DNA from: a virus
DNA length: 64,000 nucleotides
Strand: one strand, 5' to 3'
IMG/VR virus record: IMGVR_UViG_3300031576_000034
Coordinates: 1-64,000 of that record
Position 1 is the first letter of the stretch, and every line of letters starts with the position of its first letter. A program made the translations under genes and the position numbers. Shown in pieces: positions 42,400-51,054 of this stretch. The notes beneath the pieces are model-generated. The model was not told the DNA's origin. It worked only from the letters and a program-made list of their open reading frames with translations, and searched no databases.

Positions 42400-43145
42400 T
42401 GCTATCCGTCCTCCTCGGCACCTTCAACCGCTTCCCCCACCTCCAACGCTGCCTCACAGCGTGCCGAGCGTCTTACGGTGGCGGCGATCTCGAGTTCGTC
42501 ATCTGCGACGGCGGCTCAACCGACGGCTCGCGGGAGTGGCTGGCCGCGCAGCAAGACGTGATCCTGATCGGCGAACGGAAGTTGGAAGGCGCCTGCAAGG
42601 CGATCAACCAGTGCTTCGCGCTCTCCCGAGGCGAGTACGTCACGATCCTGAACGACGACATCGCTCCCATCGAGCGAGCCCTGGATGCGGCCATCGAGCG
42701 CCTCGCCGATCCGACCATTGGTCAGGTGGCCTGCCCGTTCCGTCAGATCGACGAGGCGCGTCCATTCCACATCGAGCACGTCAACGGCCTGCCCTACGCG
42801 AACATCGCCGTGATGCGTCGCCCGCTCCTCGAAACGATCGTCGGCATCTGCGGAGGCGTCTGGAACCCGCGCTACCGCACGTACGGCGGCGACACAGAGC
42901 TTTCATGCTGGGTCCATCGGCTCGGCTACAAGGTCGTCGAGGAGCCCAAGGCGTGCTTCGTCGACTACATGCCACAGGACGAGCTTCGCAACGAGAACCA
43001 CAAGGAGCAGCGCGGTGTCGCGGACAACCAACTCTTCTGGTCGAGGTGGAGGAGCCCGGAGATGCTCGTGCCGTTCGGGCCGCTGCCGACGGTGAAGGTG
43101 GCGGAGCGGATTGCGTTGGTGCGGTACGAGGATCGGAGACGCTGA
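42399..43145 (+). CDS. family 2 glycosyltransferase
   Basis: 248 residues. SVLLGTFNRFPHLQRCL opens a GT-A fold, with ICDGGSTDGSREW and VTILNDDIAP (D-x-D region). The acceptor half contains YGGDTELSCWVHRLGYKV, as in GT2 enzymes. Transfers a sugar from a nucleotide donor, possibly to the virion or host surface. Confidence 0.85.
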   Translation: MLSVLLGTFNRFPHLQRCLTACRASYGGGDLEFVICDGGSTDGSREWLAAQQDVILIGERKLEGACKAINQCFALSRGEYVTILNDDIAPIERALDAAIERLADPTIGQVACPFRQIDEARPFHIEHVNGLPYANIAVMRRPLLETIVGICGGVWNPRYRTYGGDTELSCWVHRLGYKVVEEPKACFVDYMPQDELRNENHKEQRGVADNQLFWSRWRSPEMLVPFGPLPTVKVAERIALVRYEDRRR

Positions 43146-43164
43146 TGGCGAAGGTCACGAAGCT

Positions 43165-43227
43165 GTGAAGAAGCTTGACATGCGCCGCGAAGTCCTTCGC
43201 GCCCTCAAGTGCGCGAGGAAAAAGTGA
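43165..43227 (+). CDS. 20-residue basic micropeptide
   Basis: MKKLDMRREVLRALKCARKK from a GTG. It follows a seven-codon frame (43145-43168, MAKVTKL) and precedes the gene at 43227. All junctions overlap (TGATG, GTGA, TGATG), so ribosomes could pass through all four frames. Possibly translation-coupling leaders; real peptides are unproven. Confidence 0.3.
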   Translation: MKKLDMRREVLRALKCARKK

Positions 43228-43460
43228 TGAACCGCAAGGTGCGTAATCTCATCTTAGGCGCTCTCGACGATTCAGCGCAATCGGCTGAAGACCAGGCGGT
43301 GTACTACGACGACGTTCCAGGCCGGACTCGGCCGCAACACAACAAAGCGCGAGCGGCTGACCACAGACGACGCGCAAAACGCCTGCTTGAAGCGCGCTAC
43401 GAGTTCATCCTGTTGTACCAAGACACGTATCGGGACACGCGTCGGGGGAAGAAGCGATGA
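43227..43460 (+). CDS. small charged helical protein
   Basis: 77 residues. RKVRNLILGALDDSAQSAED and a basic helical end (ADHRRRAKRLLEARYEF). Overlaps the next gene by ATGA. No family recognised. Confidence 0.55.
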   Translation: MNRKVRNLILGALDDSAQSAEDQAVYYDDVPGRTRPQHNKARAADHRRRAKRLLEARYEFILLYQDTYRDTRRGKKR

Positions 43461-44548
43461 CACTTCTCTCCGCCGATCAAATCGCACGCCTGCACGCCTG
43501 CGACACCCCCCTCGACTCCTGGCCGCTCCGTTCGGTCCTGCCGCCCAAGGAACGCATCCTCCACATCCACCTCGACACCGACGACGACCCTCAGTACGGG
43601 ATGCAGCGCGCGCTCAACCTCTGGGGCAGTGACGTGAGCCGGATCGCGTGGACGCGCGTCGGTGCCGAAGCGACGCGCAGACAGGCCGTCGAGGTCTGCC
43701 GACAGCAACAGCCGACGCTCGTCTGGATGCAGCTCCAGACCCCCGACGTTCTTGATGCTTCCACGCTTCGGCAGATGAGGGAAGCAGCCCCCAACGCGTT
43801 GCTCGTGACGTGGTGCGGCGACGTGGGCCGATGCGACCCGAACGAAGTGCTTCCGTGGGAGGCCGAGGTAGCTGACAACGTCCACCTCTGCCTCTTCTCA
43901 TCGACGACGCAGGCTCACGCCTACCGCGCGCACGGTCACCCCGGCGCGTCCTATCTTCAGATCGGCTGCGACACGCAGTGGTTCCGGCCTGCGAACGCCA
44001 CGAAAAAGTACCGCGTCGCGTTCCTCGGGCAGAACTACGGAACCAACTTCGATCGCACGTTGCCGGGTAACGACGCTGCGCTCCGCGCGGAGGTCGCGCG
44101 CGCACTGAAGCGGCGGCTCGGCCGAGATTTCTACCTCGCTGGCGGTGGATGGGGCGGCCTCGAGGATGCGTTCGTCGCAACGCGCGACTCGCCTGCCGTC
44201 TACCACCAGTCCAAGCTCGCGCTTTCGATCTCCCTTTCGCAGATTCTTGGTCGCTACTCGTCAGATCGGCTTCTTCGTGCGCTAGGGTGCGGCGTCCCGA
44301 CGTTCGTCCGCGAGTTCTCCGGCATGGCCTCTTGGGGACTCGTGGATCGCGACAACTGCATCATCTGGCGGACGGAGATGTCTGTTGGGCACGTCGTGGA
44401 ACTGATCGCGCAGGATTGGAGCGCTGAGATCGGCGAACGCGGCGCGAAACTGGTGGTACAGCATCACACCTGGGAAGTCCGCGTGCGCGAGCTTGCCGTC
44501 TACCTTGCCGCGCTGCGCGGAGCCGAGATCACGACGGAGACGTTGTGA
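43457..44548 (+). CDS. GT-B/CgeB-like glycosyltransferase
   Basis: 363 residues. The C-terminal half has ALSISLSQILGRYSSDRLLR, ALGCGVPTFVREFSGM and an end pattern typical of Glyco_trans_1_2 (CgeB/DUF3880) proteins. The N-terminal half has VTWCGDVGRCDPNEVLPW and an ASYLQIGCDTQWFRP junction. Probably transfers a deoxysugar in the glycan block. Confidence 0.7.
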   Translation: MTLLSADQIARLHACDTPLDSWPLRSVLPPKERILHIHLDTDDDPQYGMQRALNLWGSDVSRIAWTRVGAEATRRQAVEVCRQQQPTLVWMQLQTPDVLDASTLRQMREAAPNALLVTWCGDVGRCDPNEVLPWEAEVADNVHLCLFSSTTQAHAYRAHGHPGASYLQIGCDTQWFRPANATKKYRVAFLGQNYGTNFDRTLPGNDAALRAEVARALKRRLGRDFYLAGGGWGGLEDAFVATRDSPAVYHQSKLALSISLSQILGRYSSDRLLRALGCGVPTFVREFSGMASWGLVDRDNCIIWRTEMSVGHVVELIAQDWSAEIGERGAKLVVQHHTWEVRVRELAVYLAALRGAEITTETL

Positions 44549-45318
44549 AGGTTGGGGCCTACTACGCCCTGCACTACGGCGCGGAGTACCTCGCGTGGTC
44601 GCTGAGATCGATCGCCGAGCAGGTCGATCACATCGTCGTTCTCTACAGCTCGCAACCGACGTACGGAACCGCGTCGCCCGTCGCGTGCCCGGAACCAGAG
44701 GAGCAGCTTCGACGCGAAACAACGCGCTTCGTCGACCCAGCTCGCGTCGAATGGATCCGCGGCCACTGGCACGGCGAAGGTTCGCACCGCGACGCAGGCC
44801 TTCAGATCCTCCGTACACTCGGTTGTGAGATCGCCGTTCCCGTCGACTCCGACGAGTTTTGGATGCCCGACGCAGTCCGCGCTGCGGCCGAGCACGCTTA
44901 CCAGATGAACTCTGCGTACGCGTGGCTGTGTCACTTCGAGCATTTCTGGCGAACGTTCAACAGGACGGTGCACGACAGCTTCAGGCCGATCCGTGTTGTC
45001 GACCTGCGGCAGCCCATCGGAACGCAAGCATACATGCCGCTTGAGGCTCAACTCGCGCCCGTCTACCACACGAGCTGCGCTCAAGCTGAGCGGATCACGC
45101 GCTACAAGTGGACTTGCCACGGTCACCAGTCAGAGCTTCGCGCGAACTGGCTCGAGGAGAAGTTCTTCGCGTGGACGTCGGAGAACGACCTGCCAGATCT
45201 CCACCCGGTCGTCTTCAACTTGTGGGACCGAGCGCGCGAAGCAAGCGAGACGACGCTCGCCGCTGTAGACACGCTCCTGCACGATCACCCGTACTACGGA
45301 AAGCCGCTCATCCGGTGA
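44545..45318 (+). CDS. glycosyltransferase-like protein (GT-A)
   Basis: 257 residues from GTG. AYYALHYGAEYLAWSLRSIA opens the fold, and AVPVDSDEFWMPD is the D-x-D motif. The pattern matches GT2-like transferases that start with a 'low-contact' opening helix. GTGA overlaps join it to both neighbours. Confidence 0.65.
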   Translation: MKVGAYYALHYGAEYLAWSLRSIAEQVDHIVVLYSSQPTYGTASPVACPEPEEQLRRETTRFVDPARVEWIRGHWHGEGSHRDAGLQILRTLGCEIAVPVDSDEFWMPDAVRAAAEHAYQMNSAYAWLCHFEHFWRTFNRTVHDSFRPIRVVDLRQPIGTQAYMPLEAQLAPVYHTSCAQAERITRYKWTCHGHQSELRANWLEEKFFAWTSENDLPDLHPVVFNLWDRAREASETTLAAVDTLLHDHPYYGKPLIR

Positions 45319-46112
45319 CGGTCGTCTTCGCGCGTACGCGGCACCGGTACGACTCGTACTGGCACTTCTGGAGGCTCGTCGAGCTGTCCGGCTACGAGAC
45401 GTGCTTCCTCGACGAGGCGGATCTCGACGACCCAAGCAAGTGTTTCATCACGACACCGCTCAACGGCGAGATCGCCGCGTGGCAGCGCGAACGTCGTGCA
45501 AAGACGATCTGGTGGTGTCTCGAGCAGTACGATCCGGTTGGCGGCGGAGCGTCACTCTCCGCGCGCCTCGCCACCGTCATCCCAGGCACGTTCAACCGTA
45601 TCTGGGGCTCGGACGAGTTCTTCTGCAAGAAGGATCCGCGCATCGAGTTCGTTCGGCTAGGCTCCAGCACGCAGCTCAACACGACGGGCCGCCTCGCGTG
45701 CGACGACATGTCCAACCGCTTCGATGCGATGCCGCTCGCGTACTTGTGGGGCCGTCGCGCGGAGTTCGTCGAGGCCCTCGTTCGGCACGGCGTCAAGATC
45801 GCTCCACCCTCGTACACCGAACCGGAACGCTCCGACTTGCTCGTGTCGAGCCGCTGGGTCCTCAACCTTCAGCAGTACCCCGAGCCGTTCATCGCGCCGC
45901 TCCGGCCCGCCATCGCTGCGGCCTTCGGATGCGGGGTGATCTCCGAGCCGCTCGGCGTGCCGTACCCACACATCGTCGAGACAGGTGATCCGGCTCAGAT
46001 GGCCGCGCTCGTCCGCGACGCGAGCCTCCTCTCTCGACGGTACGCCACCGGTCTGCGGCAACTCCTTTGCATCGACAACACGTTCCGCTCGTTCGTAGAC
46101 GGTGCCGTATGA
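45315..46112 (+). CDS. glycosyltransferase-like protein (GT-B half)
   Basis: 265 residues from GTG. TIWWCLEQYDPVGGG and the C-terminal AAFGCGVISEPLGVPYPH, followed by a D-x-x-x-M helix, resemble the nucleotide-binding half of GT-B enzymes without a full N-terminal domain. Role in the same glycan path is inferred from position. Confidence 0.6.
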   Translation: MTVVFARTRHRYDSYWHFWRLVELSGYETCFLDEADLDDPSKCFITTPLNGEIAAWQRERRAKTIWWCLEQYDPVGGGASLSARLATVIPGTFNRIWGSDEFFCKKDPRIEFVRLGSSTQLNTTGRLACDDMSNRFDAMPLAYLWGRRAEFVEALVRHGVKIAPPSYTEPERSDLLVSSRWVLNLQQYPEPFIAPLRPAIAAAFGCGVISEPLGVPYPHIVETGDPAQMAALVRDASLLSRRYATGLRQLLCIDNTFRSFVDGAV

Positions 46113-47050
46113 CGCTGCACCCTCGCGCCAACATCCACGTCGTTCACGTGATGCCGGACCACGGTCCGTTCGCGAGCAACTACACGCACTACGTTGCCGC
46201 AGCGCGCAGACTGCCGTGGCTCAGCGTCGTGCACCCGGACACACTCGATTTGTGGTGGCCGACCATCCAGGCCGATCCGCACGTGCTCGTCGTCCTCTGG
46301 TCGGAACGAGCAGTTCCGCTGCGGGCCGATCGCCAGTGCCGCATCGTCGAGGTCTACGCTGAGGCGTTCGGGCCTTTCTGGCTGTCTGCGCACGCGGCGC
46401 ACCTCGACCGAGCGCTAGCGCGCAGCACGGAACTGGATGCCTTCGTCGTGCACACTCCGCGCGTTGCAAAGCACCTCATCGCTGCGTTCGGGCTCCAGTC
46501 TGTTGTCATGCCGGTGGGTTGGGTGCCGGACTTTCGACGAGTTCCGCCGGGCGCTAGGACTCGCAAGGACGTGCTCTACTTCGGAAGCGCGACCGGCAAG
46601 CGTCTGTGGTCCGCTCCAGCGCTCTTCGAGCGCTGCGCCTCCCTGCGGGACGCTTCTGGCGCGTTCGGCGATGAGCTGGAGGTCCGGCTCTACGACGCGC
46701 TTGCCGCCGTCACGCTCCACCACTCAGATGTGTGGACGACCTCGACGTGGCGCCTTTGGCAGATCGCTGGCACAGGGGCGGCGGCGATCTTCGAGGCCGG
46801 GACCGAACTTGACGCGAGCGGCACCGCTCGAGAATCCGCGCCGGATCTTTGGCCGCTCTCCGGCTCAGGTGACTACTTCGTGCTTCCCCGGGTCACCGAA
46901 GCGAACGTGAGCCTTGTCGCGCGTGAGCTTGATCGGCTCGTCGCCGATCCAACCAAGCTCGCGGAGTCCGCCACACACATGACTGAGGAGCTTCGCGCGT
47001 GGCCGATCGAACGCTGCCACGAGGCGCTCCTTGAAAGGTTCGGCCGATGA
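46109..47050 (+). CDS. GT-B type glycosyltransferase-like protein
   Basis: 313 residues. DAFVVHTPRVAKHLIAAFG, VVMPVGWVPDFR and VLYFGSATGKRLWSAP mark the hinge of a GT-B fold. WRLWQIAGTGAAAIFEAG and the final AREL/ADPTKLAES helix complete the donor half. Donor and acceptor unknown. Confidence 0.65.
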   Translation: MTLHPRANIHVVHVMPDHGPFASNYTHYVAAARRLPWLSVVHPDTLDLWWPTIQADPHVLVVLWSERAVPLRADRQCRIVEVYAEAFGPFWLSAHAAHLDRALARSTELDAFVVHTPRVAKHLIAAFGLQSVVMPVGWVPDFRRVPPGARTRKDVLYFGSATGKRLWSAPALFERCASLRDASGAFGDELEVRLYDALAAVTLHHSDVWTTSTWRLWQIAGTGAAAIFEAGTELDASGTARESAPDLWPLSGSGDYFVLPRVTEANVSLVARELDRLVADPTKLAESATHMTEELRAWPIERCHEALLERFGR

Positions 47051-48213
47051 TCCCGCTCTTCAAGGTCTTCACCGCTCCGACGGCTGCCGAACGCGTCGCC
47101 GAAGTTCTCGCGTCTGGCTACACGGCGCAGGGGCCCGTCGTCGAGATGTTCGAGACGATGCTCAAGGACTACCTCGGAGAGCAGAGTTTGCTCACGGTGT
47201 CGTCGGGGACGGCTGCACTCGATCTCGCGTGCCATCTGGCAGGCGTTGGGCCAGGGACGGAGGTGATCTCGACCCCGCAAACATGCTCTGCGACGAACGG
47301 AGTCATTGCGAACCGCGGTGCGAAGATCATCTGGGCCGACATCGACCCGCTCACCGGCAACATCGATCCCGCATCGGTCGCAAAGCTTGTCAACGAGAAG
47401 ACCGTCGCCGTGATGGCCGTCGATTGGTCCGGTCGCCTCTGCGGCTACAAAGCGATCCGGGAAGCCCTGCGCGGTGACATTTGGATCATCCGCGACGCCG
47501 CACACGGCTTCGGGACCGTCGACAAGAACGCCGACTTCACATGCTGGTCGTTTCAGGCGATCAAGCACCTCTCGACAGGGGATGGTGGCCTTCTTCTCGT
47601 ACCGCCGAGTCAGTACGAACGCGCGCGGAAGCTCCGCTGGTTCGGCCTCGATCGCACCAAGGGCGAGTCCTTCCGTTGCGCGCAGGACATCGAGGAAGTC
47701 GGCTACAAGTACCACATGAACGATGTGGCGGCGGCGATCGGCTGCGCGAACTTCACCGCCGGCTTCGCGAAGTGGGTGGAGGTGGACGGCAGCACGTTCC
47801 AAGCACGCTACGGAGAGATCGACATCCTCGGGCGGCATCGTGAGAACGCACGCCTCCTCCTCGACGGCCTCACCCGCATCCAAGATGCCGTCAGCTACGA
47901 CTTCGCGAACGCTCCGCCGTTCGACCCGACCTCGGCGTACTGGGTCCTCACGATCCTCGTTCCGCACGAACGCGACGAGCTTCAAGCGTTCCTCGCCTCG
48001 CGCGGCATCGGCTCAAGTCGAGTCCACCGTTGCAACGACGAACACACGGCCTTCAAGCGCGTCTCTGAATGGCGCGTGCCGCACCCGGGTCTTGACGCTT
48101 TCGATGCTGCCCAGCTTTCGATCCCGTGCGGCTGGTGGGTCGGCGAGCACGAGCGGAACACGATCTTGATGGCGCTGTTCGACTTCGCAGAGCAGCAGAA
48201 GCGCGGCGCATGA
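47047..48213 (+). CDS. DegT/DnrJ/EryC1 sugar aminotransferase
   Basis: 388 residues. VSSGTAALDLACHLAGVGPG, RDAAHGFG (Asp150, His153) and SFQAIKHLSTGDGG with the PLP lysine at residue 173 are complete. These enzymes aminate 3- or 4-keto nucleotide sugars. With a GNAT acetyltransferase next door, it resembles the WecE-WecD pair that makes dTDP-Fuc4NAc. Confidence 0.9.
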   Translation: MIPLFKVFTAPTAAERVAEVLASGYTAQGPVVEMFETMLKDYLGEQSLLTVSSGTAALDLACHLAGVGPGTEVISTPQTCSATNGVIANRGAKIIWADIDPLTGNIDPASVAKLVNEKTVAVMAVDWSGRLCGYKAIREALRGDIWIIRDAAHGFGTVDKNADFTCWSFQAIKHLSTGDGGLLLVPPSQYERARKLRWFGLDRTKGESFRCAQDIEEVGYKYHMNDVAAAIGCANFTAGFAKWVEVDGSTFQARYGEIDILGRHRENARLLLDGLTRIQDAVSYDFANAPPFDPTSAYWVLTILVPHERDELQAFLASRGIGSSRVHRCNDEHTAFKRVSEWRVPHPGLDAFDAAQLSIPCGWWVGEHERNTILMALFDFAEQQKRGA

Positions 48214-48659
48214 TTCGCTGCGTCACGACCGTCGAAGACGCCCAGATCGTCCGCGCGATCCGCAACGCGTGCCGGCACTACATGACGCGCGACGCGCGAT
48301 CGATCTCCGAAGAACAACAAGCGGCGTGGTTCGAGTCTCTCGACGAGAACGTGTCGCTTTACCTTCTGGACGAGGTCGGCTACGGCATGACCAGAACCGA
48401 CGAGAGCGGCTCGTGGCTGACCGGCGGCCTCCTGCCGTCCGTACGCGGCCAGGGGCACGGTGAAGCACTCTTCCGCCACCTCGTCGCGTCCAGCCCCGCC
48501 CCGTGGCTCCTCGAAGTGCTGCGCGGCAACGCGCCAGCATTCAGCCTCTACCGCAAACTCGGCTTCGTCGTGAATGACGTGTTCGAGCGCGAGGTGCTGC
48601 GGGACGAAGCGACGAACGGCCCCGTGACGATTGTGGAGATGAAACTTGAACCTCGCTGA
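48210..48659 (+). CDS. GNAT N-acyltransferase
   Basis: 149 residues. LPSVRGQGHGEALFRHLV is the acetyl-CoA pyrophosphate loop (R-x-x-G-x-G/A), followed by LEVLRGNAPAFSLYRKLGF (motif B). Probably acylates the amino sugar produced by the aminotransferase. ATGA overlap confirms coupling. Confidence 0.85.
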   Translation: MIRCVTTVEDAQIVRAIRNACRHYMTRDARSISEEQQAAWFESLDENVSLYLLDEVGYGMTRTDESGSWLTGGLLPSVRGQGHGEALFRHLVASSPAPWLLEVLRGNAPAFSLYRKLGFVVNDVFEREVLRDEATNGPVTIVEMKLEPR

Positions 48660-49305
48660 CATCCGCGCGCTGGCAAAGAAAGCCGCGGTGGACACGCTCC
48701 GGCTTGACGTGCCTGAGGCGGGCAGCATGTACTACCGCTTTCTCAGGCACCTTGCGAACGCGATGAACGCGCGCGCTTGTCTTGAGATCGGGACGTACCG
48801 AGGCTCGAGCGCAGTTCACCTTGCGATCGACTCGGATGCCTCAGTCGTCACGATCGATCTCAACCCAGACGCCCAACGTTGTGTGGACGAACTTGTCGTT
48901 CGCTTCGGATTGGACATCGTCCCGATCACAGCCAACAGCGGCTTCGTCCTCCAGGACCCCGCCGAAGCCGCGAAGATCCGCGCCCTCGCCCCCTTCGACA
49001 TCCTCTACATCGATGGCGACCACACGTTCAACTCGGCCTACGGCGACTATACGACCTTCTGGCCGCTGGTCCGTGAAGGCGGCGTCATCGTCTTCGATGA
49101 CATCACGCTGCCGATGGACGGGCAAGAGATGCACGTCTTCTGGGACCACGTCGTCGATCCGAAGGTCGAGCTGCCGTGGCTCCATGAGACGGGGTTCGGG
49201 GCAGCTATCCGCGGCAAGCTCCCGCCTCCGCCGTGGGAGATGGTGATCGGCGACGCTACCCGCGAGATCGAGCGTCGGCGAGCGCCACGAGCCCCCACAG
49301 GATGA
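48646..49305 (+). CDS. class I SAM-dependent methyltransferase
   Basis: 219 residues from a TTG within the GNAT gene. ACLEIGTYRGSSAVHLA is motif I, VVTIDLNPD motif II and DILYIDGDHTFNSAYGDY a Methyltransf_24-type metal/substrate segment. It could O-methylate the sugar. The last 50 bases overlap a convergent small gene. Confidence 0.8.
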   Translation: MNLADIRALAKKAAVDTLRLDVPEAGSMYYRFLRHLANAMNARACLEIGTYRGSSAVHLAIDSDASVVTIDLNPDAQRCVDELVVRFGLDIVPITANSGFVLQDPAEAAKIRALAPFDILYIDGDHTFNSAYGDYTTFWPLVREGGVIVFDDITLPMDGQEMHVFWDHVVDPKVELPWLHETGFGAAIRGKLPPPPWEMVIGDATREIERRRAPRAPTG

Positions 49306-49417
49306 GCCCGCCCAACGCGACCGCCCCGCCGACCACCCCCGCAACGACCCACGGTGAGCCGCCAAGGTAGGGCGCGAGGTCGGGGTCGGGGACGAGCGGG
49401 GGTTCGTACTCGTTCAC
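49256..49417 (-). CDS. 53-residue signal-anchor membrane protein
   Basis: From a GTG at 49417: a Pro/acidic head, then the membrane helix WVVAGVVGGAVALGGLILWG, then LVALADARSRG. Codon third positions are almost all G or C. GTGA overlap with the upstream gene. Its 3' end overlaps the methyltransferase end. A holin-like or virion role is possible. Confidence 0.6.
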   Translation of the reverse strand: MNEYEPPLVPDPDLAPYLGGSPWVVAGVVGGAVALGGLILWGLVALADARSRG

Positions 49418-49584
49418 GGCGTCTTCCGTTCTGCGGGCGTCATCCGCCGCCAGAGAAGGTCCAGACGCTCAAGATGCGCGTCTTCCTCCGGCGATTCCGC
49501 ACCGCCGTGACGCGCGCGGATCACCGCGAGGTCGACGAGCGCCAGCGCGTACTTGAGTGCGGCCGACTCGCCCTCGTTCGTCAT
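49414..49584 (-). CDS. 56-residue helical protein
   Basis: MTNEGESAALKYALALVDLA followed by an acidic/basic helical region (EDAHLERLDLLWRRM). ATGA overlap with the M23 gene upstream and GTGA with the next gene. Function unknown. Confidence 0.55.
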   Translation of the reverse strand: MTNEGESAALKYALALVDLAVIRARHGGAESPEEDAHLERLDLLWRRMTPAERKTP

Positions 49585-50153
49585 GCGCATGCCCTCTGTT
49601 GATCGTACTGGAACACGCCCCGTGGCCCGAACGTGAGCCCCAGCTCCGCATAGAGCGGCTCGGGGTCCACGTTGTTCGTCCGGTACGGCCCCGGAAACGG
49701 CGATCGACCTCCGGCCCCGGCGTGCCGAAGCTCGTTGTGCAGATGGGCTCCCATCCCCGGGAACTTGCCGTTCGTCGTGTTGCCGACGAGGCCGAGCGGC
49801 TCACCGACGGCCGCCTCGTCGCCGACGGGCATCACAGAGCGGAGGTGGGCATACAGGGCCCAGAGCTTCGTCACGCCGCTCCCGTAGACCCGCTGGATGG
49901 CCGCCCGGTAGACCCCGGACAGCTCGACGACGAGCGCGTTGCCGTAGCCGTTCATCGGGCCCTCCGCGGCGCTGTCATACGCCTGGAGGACCACCCGGCC
50001 CGCGAGCATCGAGAAGATCGCGTCGCCTGGGCGGGCTCGGAAGTCGAGGCCCGCATGGAACGTCGGGGCGCCCGTCGCCCGGCCTGGACGGATCCCATAG
50101 CGGCTCGAGAGGGCGCCGTTCGGACCCAACGGCGGAAAGATGAGACAGGGCAC
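49581..50153 (-). CDS. M23 family zinc metallopeptidase
   Basis: 190 residues from GTG 50153. FHAGLDF gives the H-x3-D ligands and GAHLHNEL the H-x-H. These sit in the compact M23 core with GYGNALVVEL and LYAHLRSVMP, as in lysostaphin-type peptidases that cut peptidoglycan cross-bridges. No signal peptide. It is a virion or lysis enzyme, next to an exported protein upstream. Confidence 0.85.
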   Translation of the reverse strand: MPCLIFPPLGPNGALSSRYGIRPGRATGAPTFHAGLDFRARPGDAIFSMLAGRVVLQAYDSAAEGPMNGYGNALVVELSGVYRAAIQRVYGSGVTKLWALYAHLRSVMPVGDEAAVGEPLGLVGNTTNGKFPGMGAHLHNELRHAGAGGRSPFPGPYRTNNVDPEPLYAELGLTFGPRGVFQYDQQRACA

Positions 50154-50198
50154 GGGGGGAGGATACCAGAGGTCGGCAGAGGGGGCAGGAACAGTGCT

Positions 50199-50348
50199 TC
50201 ATGGGTACATGTAGCCGTCGTTGCGCGTCCCGGTGCAGACGACAAGTCGGTAGCCGCGCTCGCGCGCTTGTACCGTCCACGCCCTTCTCCGGCCGTCCCA
50301 CGTGTCCGGGTTCTCCTCGCACGGCCGCAGCGTCTCCTCACCGCTCAC
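50199..50348 (-). CDS. 49-residue hypothetical protein
   Basis: From GTG 50348 inside the end of the exported-protein gene: GEETLRPCEENPDTWDGRRR, then ERGYRLVVCTGTRNDGYMYP. Codon bias favours this frame. It lies between the exported protein and the M23 gene; the gap to the latter is 45 bases. Function unknown. Confidence 0.5.
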   Translation of the reverse strand: MSGEETLRPCEENPDTWDGRRRAWTVQARERGYRLVVCTGTRNDGYMYP

Positions 50349-50805
50349 GAGGCGCCAGCAGAACGCTCGGACTCGGGCCCACGCTCGTGCGTCCCACCGC
50401 TGTCGACGCGGCCAGCCAGCCCGCAGGCTCCTCGTCGTTCCAGCCCAGATTGCGCGACCAGAAGCAGTTGTTGCGGTGGTCGCACGGCCGGATGCCGAGG
50501 ACGCGCGCAGAGTGCCGTTCGAGCCACACGCGACGTTCGTCGGTGATCGCTCGCTGGTTTTCGACGATCTGAAAGATCATCGCGCAGTCCGCGAGCGAAT
50601 CGAATCCGCTCTCGTTGACGCATACTTTCGCGAGTGCAAGCGCGAGTTCGCGCCGAGACGATCGGTGTACCGCGTTCACGGTGTGGACTTCGTGCGCGCT
50701 TGCACGCGGGCCCTGCGCGTGCACCTCGCTCGCGCACCACCCGATCGCGAACAACGCGACGAAAAGTGCAACGATCTTGATGATTCGCAAATACGTTTGG
50801 TTCAT
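50338..50805 (-). CDS. exported Cys-rich protein, possibly lysozyme-like
   Basis: 155 residues. Signal peptide or anchor at residues 8-25 (IKIVALFVALFAIGWCAS), cut likely after HAQG. The body has ALAKVCVNESGFDSLADCAM, which resembles the E-S-G-F active-site helix of lytic transglycosylases, and CDHRNNCFW. Glycosidase activity is only suggested. It begins the short minus-strand lysis-type group with the M23 peptidase. Confidence 0.55.
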   Translation of the reverse strand: MNQTYLRIIKIVALFVALFAIGWCASEVHAQGPRASAHEVHTVNAVHRSSRRELALALAKVCVNESGFDSLADCAMIFQIVENQRAITDERRVWLERHSARVLGIRPCDHRNNCFWSRNLGWNDEEPAGWLAASTAVGRTSVGPSPSVLLAPRER

Positions 50806-50910
50806 GGGTCGTCCTCTGTACTCGCCGACGCGGGGTTACGTCAAGGTCCCGTCGGAATGTACTTGACGGCGCGATTCGTTCGGGAGTACGAAACAGGTTG
50901 TGTTGTTGGG

Positions 50911-50948
50911 CTCCTTGGGTGGTCGGTTCCGGCTGCTCTGGGCCCCCT
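50911..50948 (-). repeat. dispersed 40-bp element, copy D
   Basis: On the minus strand it reads GGGGGCCCAGAGCAG, then CGGAACCGACCACCC and AAGGAG. It lies in the 249-base gap between the exported-protein gene (50805) and the HTH gene (51055), about 100 bases upstream of the former on the same strand. It could be part of that gene's leader. Confidence 0.8.
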
Positions 50949-51054
50949 AATTCTGCGCCGTCCTGAGCGGCGCTGGGTGCGAGGATCTGATGGACGGCAA
51001 GGCACGCATCCGCCCCTCCCGGGGCGCGCAAACTGTGGAATTCTTGGAGGAGTT

